64,000 nucleotides of DNA from Scatolibacter rhodanostii (GTDB taxonomy: Bacteria > Bacillota > Clostridia > Oscillospirales > Acutalibacteraceae): the NCBI RefSeq assembly GCF_900197595.1, contig NZ_FZLO01000004.1, forward strand, positions 62,001 to 126,000, given 5' to 3'. This document shows, piece after piece, positions 35,187 through 44,298 of this stretch (positions are counted from its first letter, which is position 1; every line of letters begins with the position of its first letter). Under the pieces are notes generated by a model. That model was not told the DNA's origin, ran no database searches, and saw only the letters and a list, made by a program, of their open reading frames with translations. Made by a program: the position numbers and the translations under genes.

Positions 35187-36203
35187 TTAAAAGAATTGCA
35201 TTGGGTCTATTTTCACTTCATTTTCAAGCACCTCAAAATGCAGATGATTTCCTGTCGATTGACCTGTTGTACCTACCAAAGCAATTATATCGCCCTGTTT
35301 AACCTGTTGACCGTTTGTAACCAATAGCTTAGAAGAATGGCCATATAACGTAGAATAGGTATCATCATGCCTGATTTTTACACAATTACCATAGCCACTG
35401 ACCCAATTTGCAATGATTACATCACCGTCTGCAGCTGCATAAATAGGTGTTCCCCCCGGGGCGCCTATATCAATTGCTCCATGTGCATTTTCCCACGCAC
35501 CAGTAACAGGGTTATATCTACCGCCAAATGTACTCGTTATCCAGTCCTTGCCATAATAAGATGGTACTGGCCAGATAAAGCCACCTTTAACGGCCTGTGG
35601 TCTTAAATATTGCTTAACCAATGGAACATAGAACATATTACCGTAAGCATACCGCCAACCGCCGTTTGCACTAACTGCAATTGGATTTAAGTAATCTGTT
35701 CTCTCCCCATCTGCCTTATCTTTTGAAAAAGATTCTGCCAGAGTAAGGCTATACCTTTTGCCATTATTTGAAACATAACCTAAAAATCCACCACCATAGT
35801 TATAAGACTGCACCACACTGTCAATATCACAATCTGTAGCTTTTGCAGATGATAGAAGCTCACTGAAATATTTTGTTCCTTGCTTTATAGATTCTTCTGT
35901 ACTCAAACTATTTGGTGGCAAACCAAGAGATTCAGAGGACTGCATAACATCAACGGCAGTCCCCCCACTCTCGACTTGTATAATAGCTAATATGTAATTA
36001 ATATAGTCCACAATGTCATACTTTTTACAATATTTTTCTACCATTGGTCTATGTGCCAAAACTTCTGGGGATAAATTTAATGTACCGTTTTTTATATCTT
36101 CCCCTGTTTTATCGTTATCCTCGTCAGATATAAGCATGACGGAAAACAGCAAACCAAAAATTAACATCATAAAAATTACTAGGGCTGCTACTATCTTTTT
36201 CAT
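35187..36203 (-). CDS. Transfer-associated cell-wall hydrolase: lysozyme-like plus M23 peptidase
   Basis: This 338-residue protein has an N-terminal signal anchor (residues 4-26) and a CwlT-type lysozyme-like domain with ILAIIQVESGGTAVDVMQSSES near residue 70. It ends in an M23/LytM peptidase domain: HGAIDIGAPGG near residue 240, YGHSSKL and NHLHFEV supply the zinc ligands and active-site His. It opens peptidoglycan for the conjugation channel. In Tn916 Orf14 the second domain is NlpC/P60, so an M23 domain here is a swap. It overlaps its neighbour by 4 nt. Confidence 0.87.
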   Translation of the reverse strand: MKKIVAALVIFMMLIFGLLFSVMLISDEDNDKTGEDIKNGTLNLSPEVLAHRPMVEKYCKKYDIVDYINYILAIIQVESGGTAVDVMQSSESLGLPPNSLSTEESIKQGTKYFSELLSSAKATDCDIDSVVQSYNYGGGFLGYVSNNGKRYSLTLAESFSKDKADGERTDYLNPIAVSANGGWRYAYGNMFYVPLVKQYLRPQAVKGGFIWPVPSYYGKDWITSTFGGRYNPVTGAWENAHGAIDIGAPGGTPIYAAADGDVIIANWVSGYGNCVKIRHDDTYSTLYGHSSKLLVTNGQQVKQGDIIALVGTTGQSTGNHLHFEVLENEVKIDPMQFF

Positions 36204-38635
36204 GGCTTCTTCCCTTTAGGCGGTACTATCGGTAGATTTTGTTGCTTTGCTGCCTTATCTTTAATTTCCTGCATACTGGCCATAGGCTCAATCTGATTTC
36301 TTGACGGTCTTTGTTTCGCTGATTTTGCAGGCTTTCTGCTATCCAAATTAGGCAGCATAACGTTTCTTATCGGAGATTTTGGAATTTTAATATTTTCTTC
36401 TTTAGGATTTTGATAGTCTACCCTCTTATCTGATTTTCTATCTGCAGACGAAATACGTTTTTGATTATTCGTTCCTGCAGAAGATTTAACCTCTGAATTT
36501 GACTGATTACTTTGAACTACAGAACGTCTATCTGGATTTGACACATCAGGAGAATAAACAGATTTTTCTCGTTGATTATTTAAACTCGGTTTTTTATTTC
36601 CCTCATTACTAGCAGATGAAAAACGTTCTTGACTATTTGTTCCTACAGAAGATTTAACTGCTGAATTCGACTGGTCATGTTGAACTGGAACACGTTTATC
36701 AGGATTGCTTGTTTCAGAAGAATTAATGGGTTTATCTTCTTGCCTTTCTTCCTGATTATAGATATCTAAATTCTCGTTCTGCTGACTGTCTGCAACAGTA
36801 ACACGTCTATCTGGATTGGATATAACATCCTCTGTTTGCCTTTCTTGTGACGGATATACAGGTTCTACAGGGTTTTTGCTCCTTTTTTGCTGTTCTAGTT
36901 CTGCTCTGCGCTGTGCTACTGTCTGCCTTTGTGCTGTACGTTGTTCCATTCGTCCGGCCTGATTCTGTGATTTTGTACTATCAATCGCTCCGGCAAAATT
37001 TTTCACACCTTGCGCTGCTTTTTCTTTGGTCTGGTATGCAGCATAACGCATATTGGTAGGCGCACTAGCTATATTATCTTTGACTTGCGCTGCCTTGTCT
37101 TTTATTTTCCCTGGCATATCAAGAGCATTTCCCACTGTACGACCCACACGCTCACTAACAGTTGCTTTATTACCTACTGGTCTTGATTGACCTGTTGTTT
37201 TCGTATTTGCTGATGTATAATTTTGCGTTTTAGGCTTATCCGTGTTACCTGTGCCTTTCCCTGTCTTATTCTGACGACCCAATCCATGCACAGCACCCAT
37301 AAGTTTATGCTGACCTCTATGCATAAGATGTTTAGCTTTATGTCCGAAATGATTGGCCATGCCCTGTGAATCGCCCTGCAGCGAAAACATTCCCATGATT
37401 TCATTTAACTTCAAATAAATTCCTATAAATATAACAATTTGCATAAATGCAACAAAGAAAAATGGCAAATCTACTGATAGTGAATACACCATGGAAGAAA
37501 GGCTAAAGGCAATTGTCAAAATCAGTGTAATTCCAGTTCTGACAAGAAGTGCATTAAACACCTTTAAAACAGCTCTTTGCCATGTGTTACTGAAATTTGG
37601 TATCATACCAAGTAAAAAACTAATAGGAAGTATCGTTGCATAAATGATAAAAAGTACCTGTGAAAAAATCATAATGCCACAGAGAAAAAATACAAACAAA
37701 GAAATCAATAAGTTGAAAAGCAGTAGAAAAATAACAGTCCCGAGCCTATTTCCTATCTTGCTTACTGACAGATTACCATTATTATTATTTTCTATTTCAT
37801 TCTTGACAACATTTTCCCTTTCCTCTCCTGTTGCCGATAGCAGAGCAGCTGCTCTTTCTTCTCCAATATTTTCGATACTGCTGTCCCCGAACTGCAGCAA
37901 TAACCAAGGCTGCTTTATCTGTATAGCAAACAAGTTATCACGAATTAAACTTGTACTGTCTTTACCCTGAACATTAGAATCTGGCATAACAATCTTTGCA
38001 CCCACATTAAGTGCTTCTGTACTCATATCCGATGAAAAATCGTTAAGGACAGATATGTAAGTGGGCGCATAAGCAATAAATGCCCCTGACACCACAAACA
38101 ATACCACTACATTGACTATCGCTGATATAACTTTAGATGTTGCCCTCTTATACAGTCCCATATAGGCAGAATAAACACCCACAACTAATATAATTATGCC
38201 AAGCATTCCGGAATAGAACCCTGTACTACTTACTCCTTGTGAACTTACTCCTGCTAAAGCTTGAATATTAGTACCCACAGCATTTGAAGCCGTCCCTATA
38301 AAATCAAGATTATAAGCTTCCTGAACTACATAACCAGTAGCACTGGAAAAGTAAGTAGAAAGAATCCAAAGCACATTAGATACAGAATTCAATCCATACA
38401 TAATTGATTTTCCTAATCCGTCTTTCCAGTTCCAAGGCAACCACCCCCAACTACTGTCTACATAGAAATCAAGTTCATATTGCGATAAATCATACTGTGA
38501 ATATAGATTATTTCCATCAACTGTATTATCCACCAAACCCGCAGCTTGCGCCCTCATACCTATTGCAGCCAACAAGGCTATAACCCCTAGCAATATAAAA
38601 AAGGTAGTTAATATAACTTTTCTTGCTTTCTTCAT
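36200..38635 (-). CDS. TrbL/VirB6-like membrane channel protein (Tn916 Orf15)
   Basis: This 811-residue protein has an N-terminal signal segment, then about six membrane helices up to residue 420 (for example IFLLLFNLLISLFVFFLCGI). A long hydrophilic tail of about 390 residues, rich in Gln, Ser, Arg and Lys, follows. The tail contains three imperfect repeats built on SNPDRR and VKSSxGTNxQxR. It matches the polytopic VirB6-like subunit of Tn916-family transfer systems. It directly abuts the ATPase gene. Confidence 0.85.
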   Translation of the reverse strand: MKKARKVILTTFFILLGVIALLAAIGMRAQAAGLVDNTVDGNNLYSQYDLSQYELDFYVDSSWGWLPWNWKDGLGKSIMYGLNSVSNVLWILSTYFSSATGYVVQEAYNLDFIGTASNAVGTNIQALAGVSSQGVSSTGFYSGMLGIIILVVGVYSAYMGLYKRATSKVISAIVNVVVLFVVSGAFIAYAPTYISVLNDFSSDMSTEALNVGAKIVMPDSNVQGKDSTSLIRDNLFAIQIKQPWLLLQFGDSSIENIGEERAAALLSATGEERENVVKNEIENNNNGNLSVSKIGNRLGTVIFLLLFNLLISLFVFFLCGIMIFSQVLFIIYATILPISFLLGMIPNFSNTWQRAVLKVFNALLVRTGITLILTIAFSLSSMVYSLSVDLPFFFVAFMQIVIFIGIYLKLNEIMGMFSLQGDSQGMANHFGHKAKHLMHRGQHKLMGAVHGLGRQNKTGKGTGNTDKPKTQNYTSANTKTTGQSRPVGNKATVSERVGRTVGNALDMPGKIKDKAAQVKDNIASAPTNMRYAAYQTKEKAAQGVKNFAGAIDSTKSQNQAGRMEQRTAQRQTVAQRRAELEQQKRSKNPVEPVYPSQERQTEDVISNPDRRVTVADSQQNENLDIYNQEERQEDKPINSSETSNPDKRVPVQHDQSNSAVKSSVGTNSQERFSSASNEGNKKPSLNNQREKSVYSPDVSNPDRRSVVQSNQSNSEVKSSAGTNNQKRISSADRKSDKRVDYQNPKEENIKIPKSPIRNVMLPNLDSRKPAKSAKQRPSRNQIEPMASMQEIKDKAAKQQNLPIVPPKGKKP

Positions 38636-41112
38636 TATCCCACCTCTTTTTGCTCTTCTTCATCCTCTACTTGCGGTGGTCTAGTATCAAAAGCATTAAA
38701 GATATCCTCAAAAATATAATCGACCTGCAGCACACCCACTCGTCCGTATAAATCAGAGAAAAGGCACTGTCCGTTTTCTAAACCAGATAATCGCTTTTGA
38801 TTGTATTCGTCATTTTCATCTACCCCAAAGTACCGCAATGTTTTTTTGATTTCGTTCATGTCTGTACTTTTAAAGGCAAACTTCAAACCAATATTGTTTT
38901 TCATGCGCTCGTCACTAACATCGTCAACGTTCGGAGTAACAAAGTACACAGCTGCTTGCATAGCTCGTCCGGCTCTGACAAGCTTATTGGAAAGTGTTTT
39001 ACCTTGTGCCACTTGCAGAAATGACCAAGCTTCGTCCAAATCCACAATCTTGAAAATACTTCGGTCTGAATGAATAAAGTCAAGCGAAAAGGTACTAATA
39101 GCAATCAGTAAAGCAACTGACAGCATTTCTACTGTGGTATATTCTTCAAACTTTGTTTCAGAATCCGGTAGCACCAAATCTGCTACCTGAATAATATTCA
39201 GCGGTTTATCCATGCTGATTTTATTTTCTGCATTGCCATCACTAAAGAGCAGCTGCGCAAAGTCGCAATCCCTAAAGCTATCAATATGCTTTGCAATCTT
39301 ATTGCTTATTTCCGTATTTTCTTCCTGCAAAACTTCAATAACCTTTAATAGCCCCCTGTTTTCACTATTGGTCACTTTCCGTACTGCTTCACGCAAAACA
39401 GGGAATCTTTCTCCGTCACGAGCTGAAATACCTGTAAGAAAAGTCAAAAGGTCTAGAGCAAGACTTTCCGAATCTTTAATATTGCTCATTAGCACATAAG
39501 GGTCGAGCAGTCCCTTGTTTTCATCATCGCTTGTAAGATTAATGACATTGATATGCTCTGCCAGTTCGGGCAGATGTTCAAGCCATTTTCCACGCTCTGA
39601 TTTTGGGTCTACAATAACCCCTCTTGCGCCAAACAACACTGAATACAGAACAACCAAATTGTTCAGCAGTGATTTACCACCACCAAGAGAACCAGTGAAA
39701 GAAGCCGCTAACGCATTAGTGACAGAACCCTTTACTCCTTGACAGGCCAGAGCAGGATTCAGATACACGCTGCGACCTGTGTCCAAGTTGAACCCGATAT
39801 AAAAACCTGAATTATCTCCGAGCATTTGCGTTGCACCGAAACCAAGTCCTGCTAAAAAATCACTGGTTACATACTGCACATAGTCATTGATATATCGCTT
39901 ACTTGCCGGAATAAATTCGCTATGTAATCCTAACTGGTCACCAAAAGGACGAACCAATTTTACACGCTGATTTTCATAGAAGTTTTGCACATGAGTACAT
40001 CGAAGCTTGAGTTCTTCAAGGTCTTTTGCCGTAACCCTCACCACATAGCTTAGTTTGTACAAACTTTCTCTTGTCTGGTCTAAACTTGATTCAAGTTCCT
40101 TTACCGAATCTAAGGCTTCTATGACATTATCCGTTGTGTCATTATTACTCTCATAAGCATGTTCATCAAGGTCTTTTAGTTCTTTTTTCTTATTTCGAAC
40201 CGTCCGAAGTGCCTTTTGATTGGTGACAATCTCAACATTGATACTTGTATCAATCGGAAAAGAAAATTGTGCTTGCTGATAATAAAAAATTTCACTGCTT
40301 GGAAAATCCAGTTCACCCACCACTGACTGAATTGTAAAATAGGCAGCATAAATCGTTTCATTTTCTCTTTCAAACTTGATATATTTTTGACTTTCTTCCA
40401 CCAAACACTGTGTCGGTTTAATTAAATCGTACTGTTTAATCTGTGTTTCTTTTTTTAATTTTTTCTTGGGTAAAATGTACTCGTATTCCTCGTACGGTAC
40501 ACCTTGCAATCCATAAAGATGTTCAATGATATAGCCAATATCATTTTTGTTAAGCTTTCTGACTTGAAATTTTCGTGACAAGTCGCTTTCTAAAAGATTT
40601 TCAACTTTAAAGAAGCGTTCCAGTTCAAAATTACTGATTTTTACAAAATCGCCCATTAGTGTATGATTCGCTTCATTTAGAAAATCTTGAAAAGCTGAAA
40701 CAAAACTCTTTGCATATTTTTTAATATTGAATTCATCCTCTGCAGGCATAAGCTTAAATCCAATAAAAAAACGGTAGTCAATCAAGGTTTCCTTGATAAC
40801 TTCCGTCAATGCTTCTGTTTGGCCATCTACCCTCTCACGAGCAAACTCTTTTAATTTTCCTTTTGCCATTTTCTTGGAACGCTCTTGCGCACCAAGTAGA
40901 CTAGATTCTGTGGCTAACTGCAGCGCATGAATTTTCCCCTCTCGGTTCTGTGCCACTAAACGGCAAAAACTATCATGAATCTGCATTTTTTCATCCACCG
41001 ACAAGAAACTGTAATTGAATGGAACTAATTCATAATAAGCAAAGACTTCACCCTCATGATTCCATATCATATTGTTATCAATATACTTGATAGGGTATTT
41101 AGTCTGGTACAT
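38635..41112 (-). CDS. VirB4-like conjugation ATPase (Tn916 Orf16/TcpF)
   Basis: This 825-residue cytoplasmic ATPase powers the conjugation machine. The Walker A is in FTGSLGGGKSLLNNLVVLYS near residue 468, the Walker B in FKIVDLDEAWSFLQ near 692, and RAGRAMQAAVYFVTPN follows. I chose ATG 41112 (MYQTKYPIKYI) with AAGGAG 8 nt upstream, because the GTG three codons earlier lies inside the ribosome site. It overlaps tcpE by 14 nt and ends with the start of the TrbL-like gene. Confidence 0.92.
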   Translation of the reverse strand: MYQTKYPIKYIDNNMIWNHEGEVFAYYELVPFNYSFLSVDEKMQIHDSFCRLVAQNREGKIHALQLATESSLLGAQERSKKMAKGKLKEFARERVDGQTEALTEVIKETLIDYRFFIGFKLMPAEDEFNIKKYAKSFVSAFQDFLNEANHTLMGDFVKISNFELERFFKVENLLESDLSRKFQVRKLNKNDIGYIIEHLYGLQGVPYEEYEYILPKKKLKKETQIKQYDLIKPTQCLVEESQKYIKFERENETIYAAYFTIQSVVGELDFPSSEIFYYQQAQFSFPIDTSINVEIVTNQKALRTVRNKKKELKDLDEHAYESNNDTTDNVIEALDSVKELESSLDQTRESLYKLSYVVRVTAKDLEELKLRCTHVQNFYENQRVKLVRPFGDQLGLHSEFIPASKRYINDYVQYVTSDFLAGLGFGATQMLGDNSGFYIGFNLDTGRSVYLNPALACQGVKGSVTNALAASFTGSLGGGKSLLNNLVVLYSVLFGARGVIVDPKSERGKWLEHLPELAEHINVINLTSDDENKGLLDPYVLMSNIKDSESLALDLLTFLTGISARDGERFPVLREAVRKVTNSENRGLLKVIEVLQEENTEISNKIAKHIDSFRDCDFAQLLFSDGNAENKISMDKPLNIIQVADLVLPDSETKFEEYTTVEMLSVALLIAISTFSLDFIHSDRSIFKIVDLDEAWSFLQVAQGKTLSNKLVRAGRAMQAAVYFVTPNVDDVSDERMKNNIGLKFAFKSTDMNEIKKTLRYFGVDENDEYNQKRLSGLENGQCLFSDLYGRVGVLQVDYIFEDIFNAFDTRPPQVEDEEEQKEVG

Positions 41113-41491
41113 ATATTTCACTCCTTACTGCCGTCATGGATTCATTAAACTTATAAGATTTTGACAGCTTAACCCCTTTTCCTGCATAAGTAACTTTAGG
41201 TCTTGCAAAATATAATAAAACTGATTTTATAAATCCGAACGGTTTCTTTCCGTCAAAGGCTTTTTGACTAAAAGCATATGTTAATAGTCCCGGCAAGACC
41301 AAATTTTTTATTAATGCATTTTCAATTAAATTTAATGGCGGCATTTTACCAAACATCAAAAACAAAAAGAAAAAAACAACAAATAATTTGATTTGTGTGA
41401 CCGTCATTGGAATAAGAAGCTCTATATCACCTATTGCATACATAATTTTTTCTACATTCCAAATGCTTGTATAACTCCTGATTTTTTTCAT
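41099..41491 (-). CDS. TcpE-family conjugal transfer protein (Tn916 Orf17)
   Basis: This 130-residue protein begins MKKIRSYTSIWNVEKIMYAIGDIEL, typical of TcpE, with two membrane helices near residues 30-75 and a conserved PFGFIKSVLLYFARPK segment. It is a membrane component of the transfer channel. The gene lies between tcpD and the VirB4-like ATPase as in Tn916. Confidence 0.85.
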   Translation of the reverse strand: MKKIRSYTSIWNVEKIMYAIGDIELLIPMTVTQIKLFVVFFFLFLMFGKMPPLNLIENALIKNLVLPGLLTYAFSQKAFDGKKPFGFIKSVLLYFARPKVTYAGKGVKLSKSYKFNESMTAVRSEIYVPD

Positions 41492-41516
41492 CTTTTCACC
41501 CTTTCCTAAAAAATAT

Positions 41517-41553
41517 AGTCAGGGGATAATCGTCTTGACTACTCCCCTGATTC
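41517..41553 (-). terminator. Partial terminator between tcpD and tcpE
   Basis: ATCAGGGGAG / CCCCTGACT hairpin followed by TATATTTTTTAG on the minus strand. Lying inside the transfer operon, it may set gene dosage rather than end transcription fully. Confidence 0.55.
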
Positions 41554-41563
41554 TTTATGTACC

Positions 41564-41788
41564 TTATCCCATTCCGATGATTTGATTGAATAATTTTAGC
41601 AACAAGTCTTTAACCGCATTGTAGTTAAAAACAATACCAACAGCAACTAAAGATACACCTGCGAATCCAACAAGCATAGCAAATTTGCGTTTGATTGCTA
41701 ATAGTACCCCACCAATTAAAAGGCCAACGATAACCAATGCTTGTGCATTCTCTGCTACGATATTCAAAATATTTTGTCCAAAATTCAT
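41564..41788 (-). CDS. TcpD-family small membrane protein
   Basis: This 74-residue protein has two membrane helices (ALVIVGLLIGGVLLAI and FAMLVGFAGVSLVAVGIVF) and an AGGAAG site. Position and length match TcpD of Tn916/pCW3-type systems. Confidence 0.75.
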   Translation of the reverse strand: MNFGQNILNIVAENAQALVIVGLLIGGVLLAIKRKFAMLVGFAGVSLVAVGIVFNYNAVKDLLLKLFNQIIGMG

Positions 41789-41813
41789 TTTTATTACTTC
41801 CTTTCGTTTTTAA

Positions 41814-42305
41814 TTACCCAGTGTATTCAATAATGCAGTTAGACAGCTCAAGGTAGTTTCCCTCAATTTCCATATCTTTTGCAAAATCGTCATAATCGAC
41901 ATAACAAAGTATTTTTTCAGGAACTTCACCATAGTGGCCGTTACTTATTAACTTTTCTGCAAGGTCAGAAAGCGAATCACTATGATGAATCTTTAAATCC
42001 TCTATATTTTCTGCAACTTCTTCTATAGTGCTAAACCCAAAATAAGTCTTGACTTCTTGTAAATTCTTCACGACGGCTTCATTATCGATTTGATTTACTA
42101 AAGCGTACAGCTGATTGATTCTATCTATAGAAGTAACTTCCTCAACATCAAACGGCAAATCATATTCGTGAATTGCATAGTCTTCATATTCAGCATTCAA
42201 CCCTAATTACTCTCTCACATCATCCAAATTAATTGGCAGATTGAACCATGCTCCCACGGATTCACCCTCATTGTATTTTCCAAGGTTCACTATGTACACT
42301 TTCAT
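41814..42305 (-). pseudogene. ardA: ardA antirestriction gene with an in-frame stop
   Basis: Translation from ATG 42305 gives MKVYIVNLGKYNEGESVG, the classic ArdA start, and runs in one frame to GNYLELSNCIIEYTG. A TAA at codon 33 (42207-42209) interrupts it. Total length is about 163 codons, the normal ArdA size. ArdA mimics DNA and protects incoming DNA from type I restriction. A TTG just past the stop (42200) opens the remaining 128 codons, but no good ribosome site is visible and the N-terminal beta-sheet would be lost. Position between the relaxase and transfer genes equals Tn916 orf18. Confidence 0.85.
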
Positions 42306-42441
42306 TTCCACTATTAAACACTCCCTTTTGTTTATTATGTACATGAGATTAGATCCTGCAGCCTAATTCTACTTGTGCATATTAACCACCCCTTATATAG
42401 AATAAAAAAAGACATTATTCAGACAAACACTAAATAACATC

Positions 42442-42654
42442 TTAGTTTTTACCCCACTGCTGATTCTCTGCAAGATATTCGGTCAGCGCACAATAAGCAG
42501 GAACGGGCTCACCGTTTTCCACGTCAGGCGGTTTCCAAAACTGACAAGGGAAAACCCCTACTGTTTCATCACCGGCACAATTTTTATCGCAGAGATTTAG
42601 ATATTCCTCTGCAAGTCTTTCAAATGTCAAAGAACTTTCTACTTCTTCATCCAA
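42442..42654 (-). CDS. Small four-cysteine protein (Tn916 Orf19-like position)
   Basis: This 70-residue acidic protein has four cysteines (LCDKNC, FPCQF, AYCAL), which may bind a metal. It starts at TTG 42654, with AAGGA 10 nt upstream, 15 nt after the relaxase stop. I do not recognise the family; the place corresponds to the small Orf19 of Tn916. Confidence 0.6.
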   Translation of the reverse strand: MDEEVESSLTFERLAEEYLNLCDKNCAGDETVGVFPCQFWKPPDVENGEPVPAYCALTEYLAENQQWGKN

Positions 42655-42669
42655 TTGGTTTCAATCCTT

Positions 42670-43842
42670 TCATCTTGGTATGATAACTTCCTCAATCGGT
42701 GTTGTTTGTTGCTTAAAAATCCGCATATGCTTTTCTGACAGCTTCGCATTTTCAATGATTCTATTAACCGTGTTCGTACCATTCTTTTCATCTATTTTCA
42801 TAGATAACTTGAGTGTTGGAGCAACTTGTGTACCTAACCAATTGATTGTTCGGTCATACGTGTAAGGTTCAGGCTGTGTCGTTAACTTTAGTTTGGCTCT
42901 ATCTTTGCCAATAAAATATTCCCACAGAGGGTTAATATTCCAACGAGATTTTTTCGGCTGCTTGGGATTCCTATCTACAAAAGTAACATAGCGATTAATA
43001 ATTTCAAAAACGGTTTTTTCTTCATTTTGGTAAGTAAGCAAATCTTTCAATGCATTTTCTGCTCTATCATTCATAAGCCGAATTTCAAATCGATTTTTTA
43101 TTGGTGCTTCCTCAATAGGAACACCATTTTTTATATACTGCTCATAGTCTTTTTCATAAATACAAAAATAAATTTCAGATTTAAATGAGCCAAGATAGAG
43201 CGTTCGTCCCATGCCCAACTTATCCTCGTCAGTTTCTCTCGTAAATTCGCCCGAAGAATAAGAATTAAAAGTCCGAAACAGAGAGATACATTCCTCCGTT
43301 TCGGATTTCTTTATCAGTTCCCCAATATCTAAAATTCCTTTCATGTCATTAACTGCCAAGTCTAAACGTTTAATGATTCCCTCGGCACAAAGACAATCTG
43401 TTAAAAATTCATACCAACTACGGCATTGAGCCACCAAAACATTTTCAAATTGCCGACAGCCTTTACCCTTGAGTTCTAAAAGAACCCCTTTTTCCTCATC
43501 CGGCGATACCATGACCATAATATCACCATAAGCATAATGTTCAGCATATTTATAATACGCATAATCTTCGTGTAACATCTGGTCAAATCTCATTTGCAAA
43601 AGATTCTCAATAATCGCCCTTGCATTAGTAGTCGGAAAACGAATCCTAAGATAGTCAAACATCAGGTTTAGTGGCGCATTTGGGTCAAAACGTTCTAGGA
43701 CTTCAATTATGTAATTTTTCTTTTCAATTGATTGCACCTGATACTTTCCATTCTCAAGCCTATTGAGATATTCTCTACTTACACCTAATGCAGTGGCCAG
43801 ACGATTTTGTGATATTCCATATGATTCACGTTTTGCTTTCAC
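42670..43842 (-). CDS. MobT-type relaxase (Tn916 Orf20, Rep_trans family)
   Basis: This 390-residue protein has an N-terminal Cro/C1-type helix-turn-helix (ISQNRLATALGVSREYLNRLEN near residue 10) joined to a Rep_trans rolling-circle initiator domain, with KRLDLAVNDMKGILDIGEL near 160 and RFEIRLMNDRAENAL near 252. It nicks oriT and primes rolling-circle transfer. The start is uncertain: GTG 43842 has no well-placed ribosome site. An in-frame CTG at 43860, the first codon after a stop, has AGGGGGTG upstream and would add six residues. The oriT lies directly upstream. Confidence 0.87.
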   Translation of the reverse strand: MKAKRESYGISQNRLATALGVSREYLNRLENGKYQVQSIEKKNYIIEVLERFDPNAPLNLMFDYLRIRFPTTNARAIIENLLQMRFDQMLHEDYAYYKYAEHYAYGDIMVMVSPDEEKGVLLELKGKGCRQFENVLVAQCRSWYEFLTDCLCAEGIIKRLDLAVNDMKGILDIGELIKKSETEECISLFRTFNSYSSGEFTRETDEDKLGMGRTLYLGSFKSEIYFCIYEKDYEQYIKNGVPIEEAPIKNRFEIRLMNDRAENALKDLLTYQNEEKTVFEIINRYVTFVDRNPKQPKKSRWNINPLWEYFIGKDRAKLKLTTQPEPYTYDRTINWLGTQVAPTLKLSMKIDEKNGTNTVNRIIENAKLSEKHMRIFKQQTTPIEEVIIPR

Positions 43843-43902
43843 TTCCTCATACCATTCCAGTCACTGCACCCCCTGTCTTACAAGTAACTTTCATCAACTT
43901 TA

Positions 43903-44017
43903 AGAGAGGGGGAAGAAAGCCAAAGAAAGATTGAGAAATGCCACCTTTCTTCCCCCTCTCTCTGAAAGCAAGCTTTCATTCACTCACCCCTATCTATCCG
44001 TCATTTCTCAATCTTTC
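43903..44017. repeat. Two interleaved perfect inverted repeats (A-B-A'-B')
   Basis: Arm A (43903-43919, AGAGAGGGGGAAGAAAG) pairs with A' (43945-43961) over 17 bp. Arm B (43925-43940, GAAAGATTGAGAAATG) pairs with B' (44002-44017) over 16 bp. Because B lies inside the A loop and B' outside it, the single strand could form a pseudoknot or two exclusive hairpins. Confidence 0.85.
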
Positions 44018-44191
44018 ATTCCACCTCACTTCACTTTTTTCTTTCATTTTTTATAACAAAAAGCCATGTTTTTAAGAGTGTGATATAGTGTGACATTTTA
44101 AGGTCAAATGTCACACTTACATAAAAGTCTAAAAAAATCATATGTATCATGGCTTTAGAGCCTTTTTTGAACGGATTTTTTTGGAGTTACT

Positions 44192-44215
44192 ACCCCCCTG
44201 TTAGATACGGGGGGT
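44192..44215. repeat. oriT core inverted repeat, probable nick region
   Basis: ACCCCCC and GGGGGGT flank a 10-nt spacer, TGTTAGATAC. C/G-tract repeats like this lie at the nick site of ICEBs1-family oriT sequences. The exact nick cannot be read from sequence. Confidence 0.7.
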
Positions 44216-44256
44216 TAAAGCTGTCCGGCGGCTTCGCCGCCGAACAGCAGGACAAA

Positions 44257-44298
44257 CCAAAGCAGCCTGACTTATGCTTCGCAGTCAGGCTGCTTTGG
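44257..44298. repeat. 15-bp perfect inverted repeat over the 3' end of the coupling protein gene
   Basis: CCAAAGCAGCCTGAC and its exact complement (44284-44298) are separated by 12 nt, with an outer GGAC / GTCC pair. It encodes the last residues of the coupling protein and has no T tract. It may protect the mRNA 3' end or belong to the oriT structure. Confidence 0.7.

Larger units (their letters stand above)
43861..44271. other. oriT and regulatory region between relaxase and coupling protein genes
   Basis: A 411-nt noncoding region sits exactly where Tn916 has oriT. It holds two interleaved perfect inverted repeats (43903-44017), a short GAAAGC-AA-GCTTTC repeat, a 12-bp inverted repeat (44087-44117) inside an outer AAAGCCATG / CATGGCTTT pair (44060-44156), and ACCCCCC-TGTTAGATAC-GGGGGGT (44192-44215). 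The last resembles the nick-proximal repeat of ICEBs1/Tn916-type oriT. A GC hairpin (44221-44248) follows. Confidence 0.8.

Noticed and set aside
36847-37404. ORFs inside the TrbL-like tail region
   Set aside because: Out-of-frame shadows of a Gln/Ser-rich coding stretch without ribosome sites.
42200-42305. Separate short gene in front of a complete ArdA
   Set aside because: The 32 codons before the stop are the conserved ArdA N-terminus in the same frame, so it is one broken gene.
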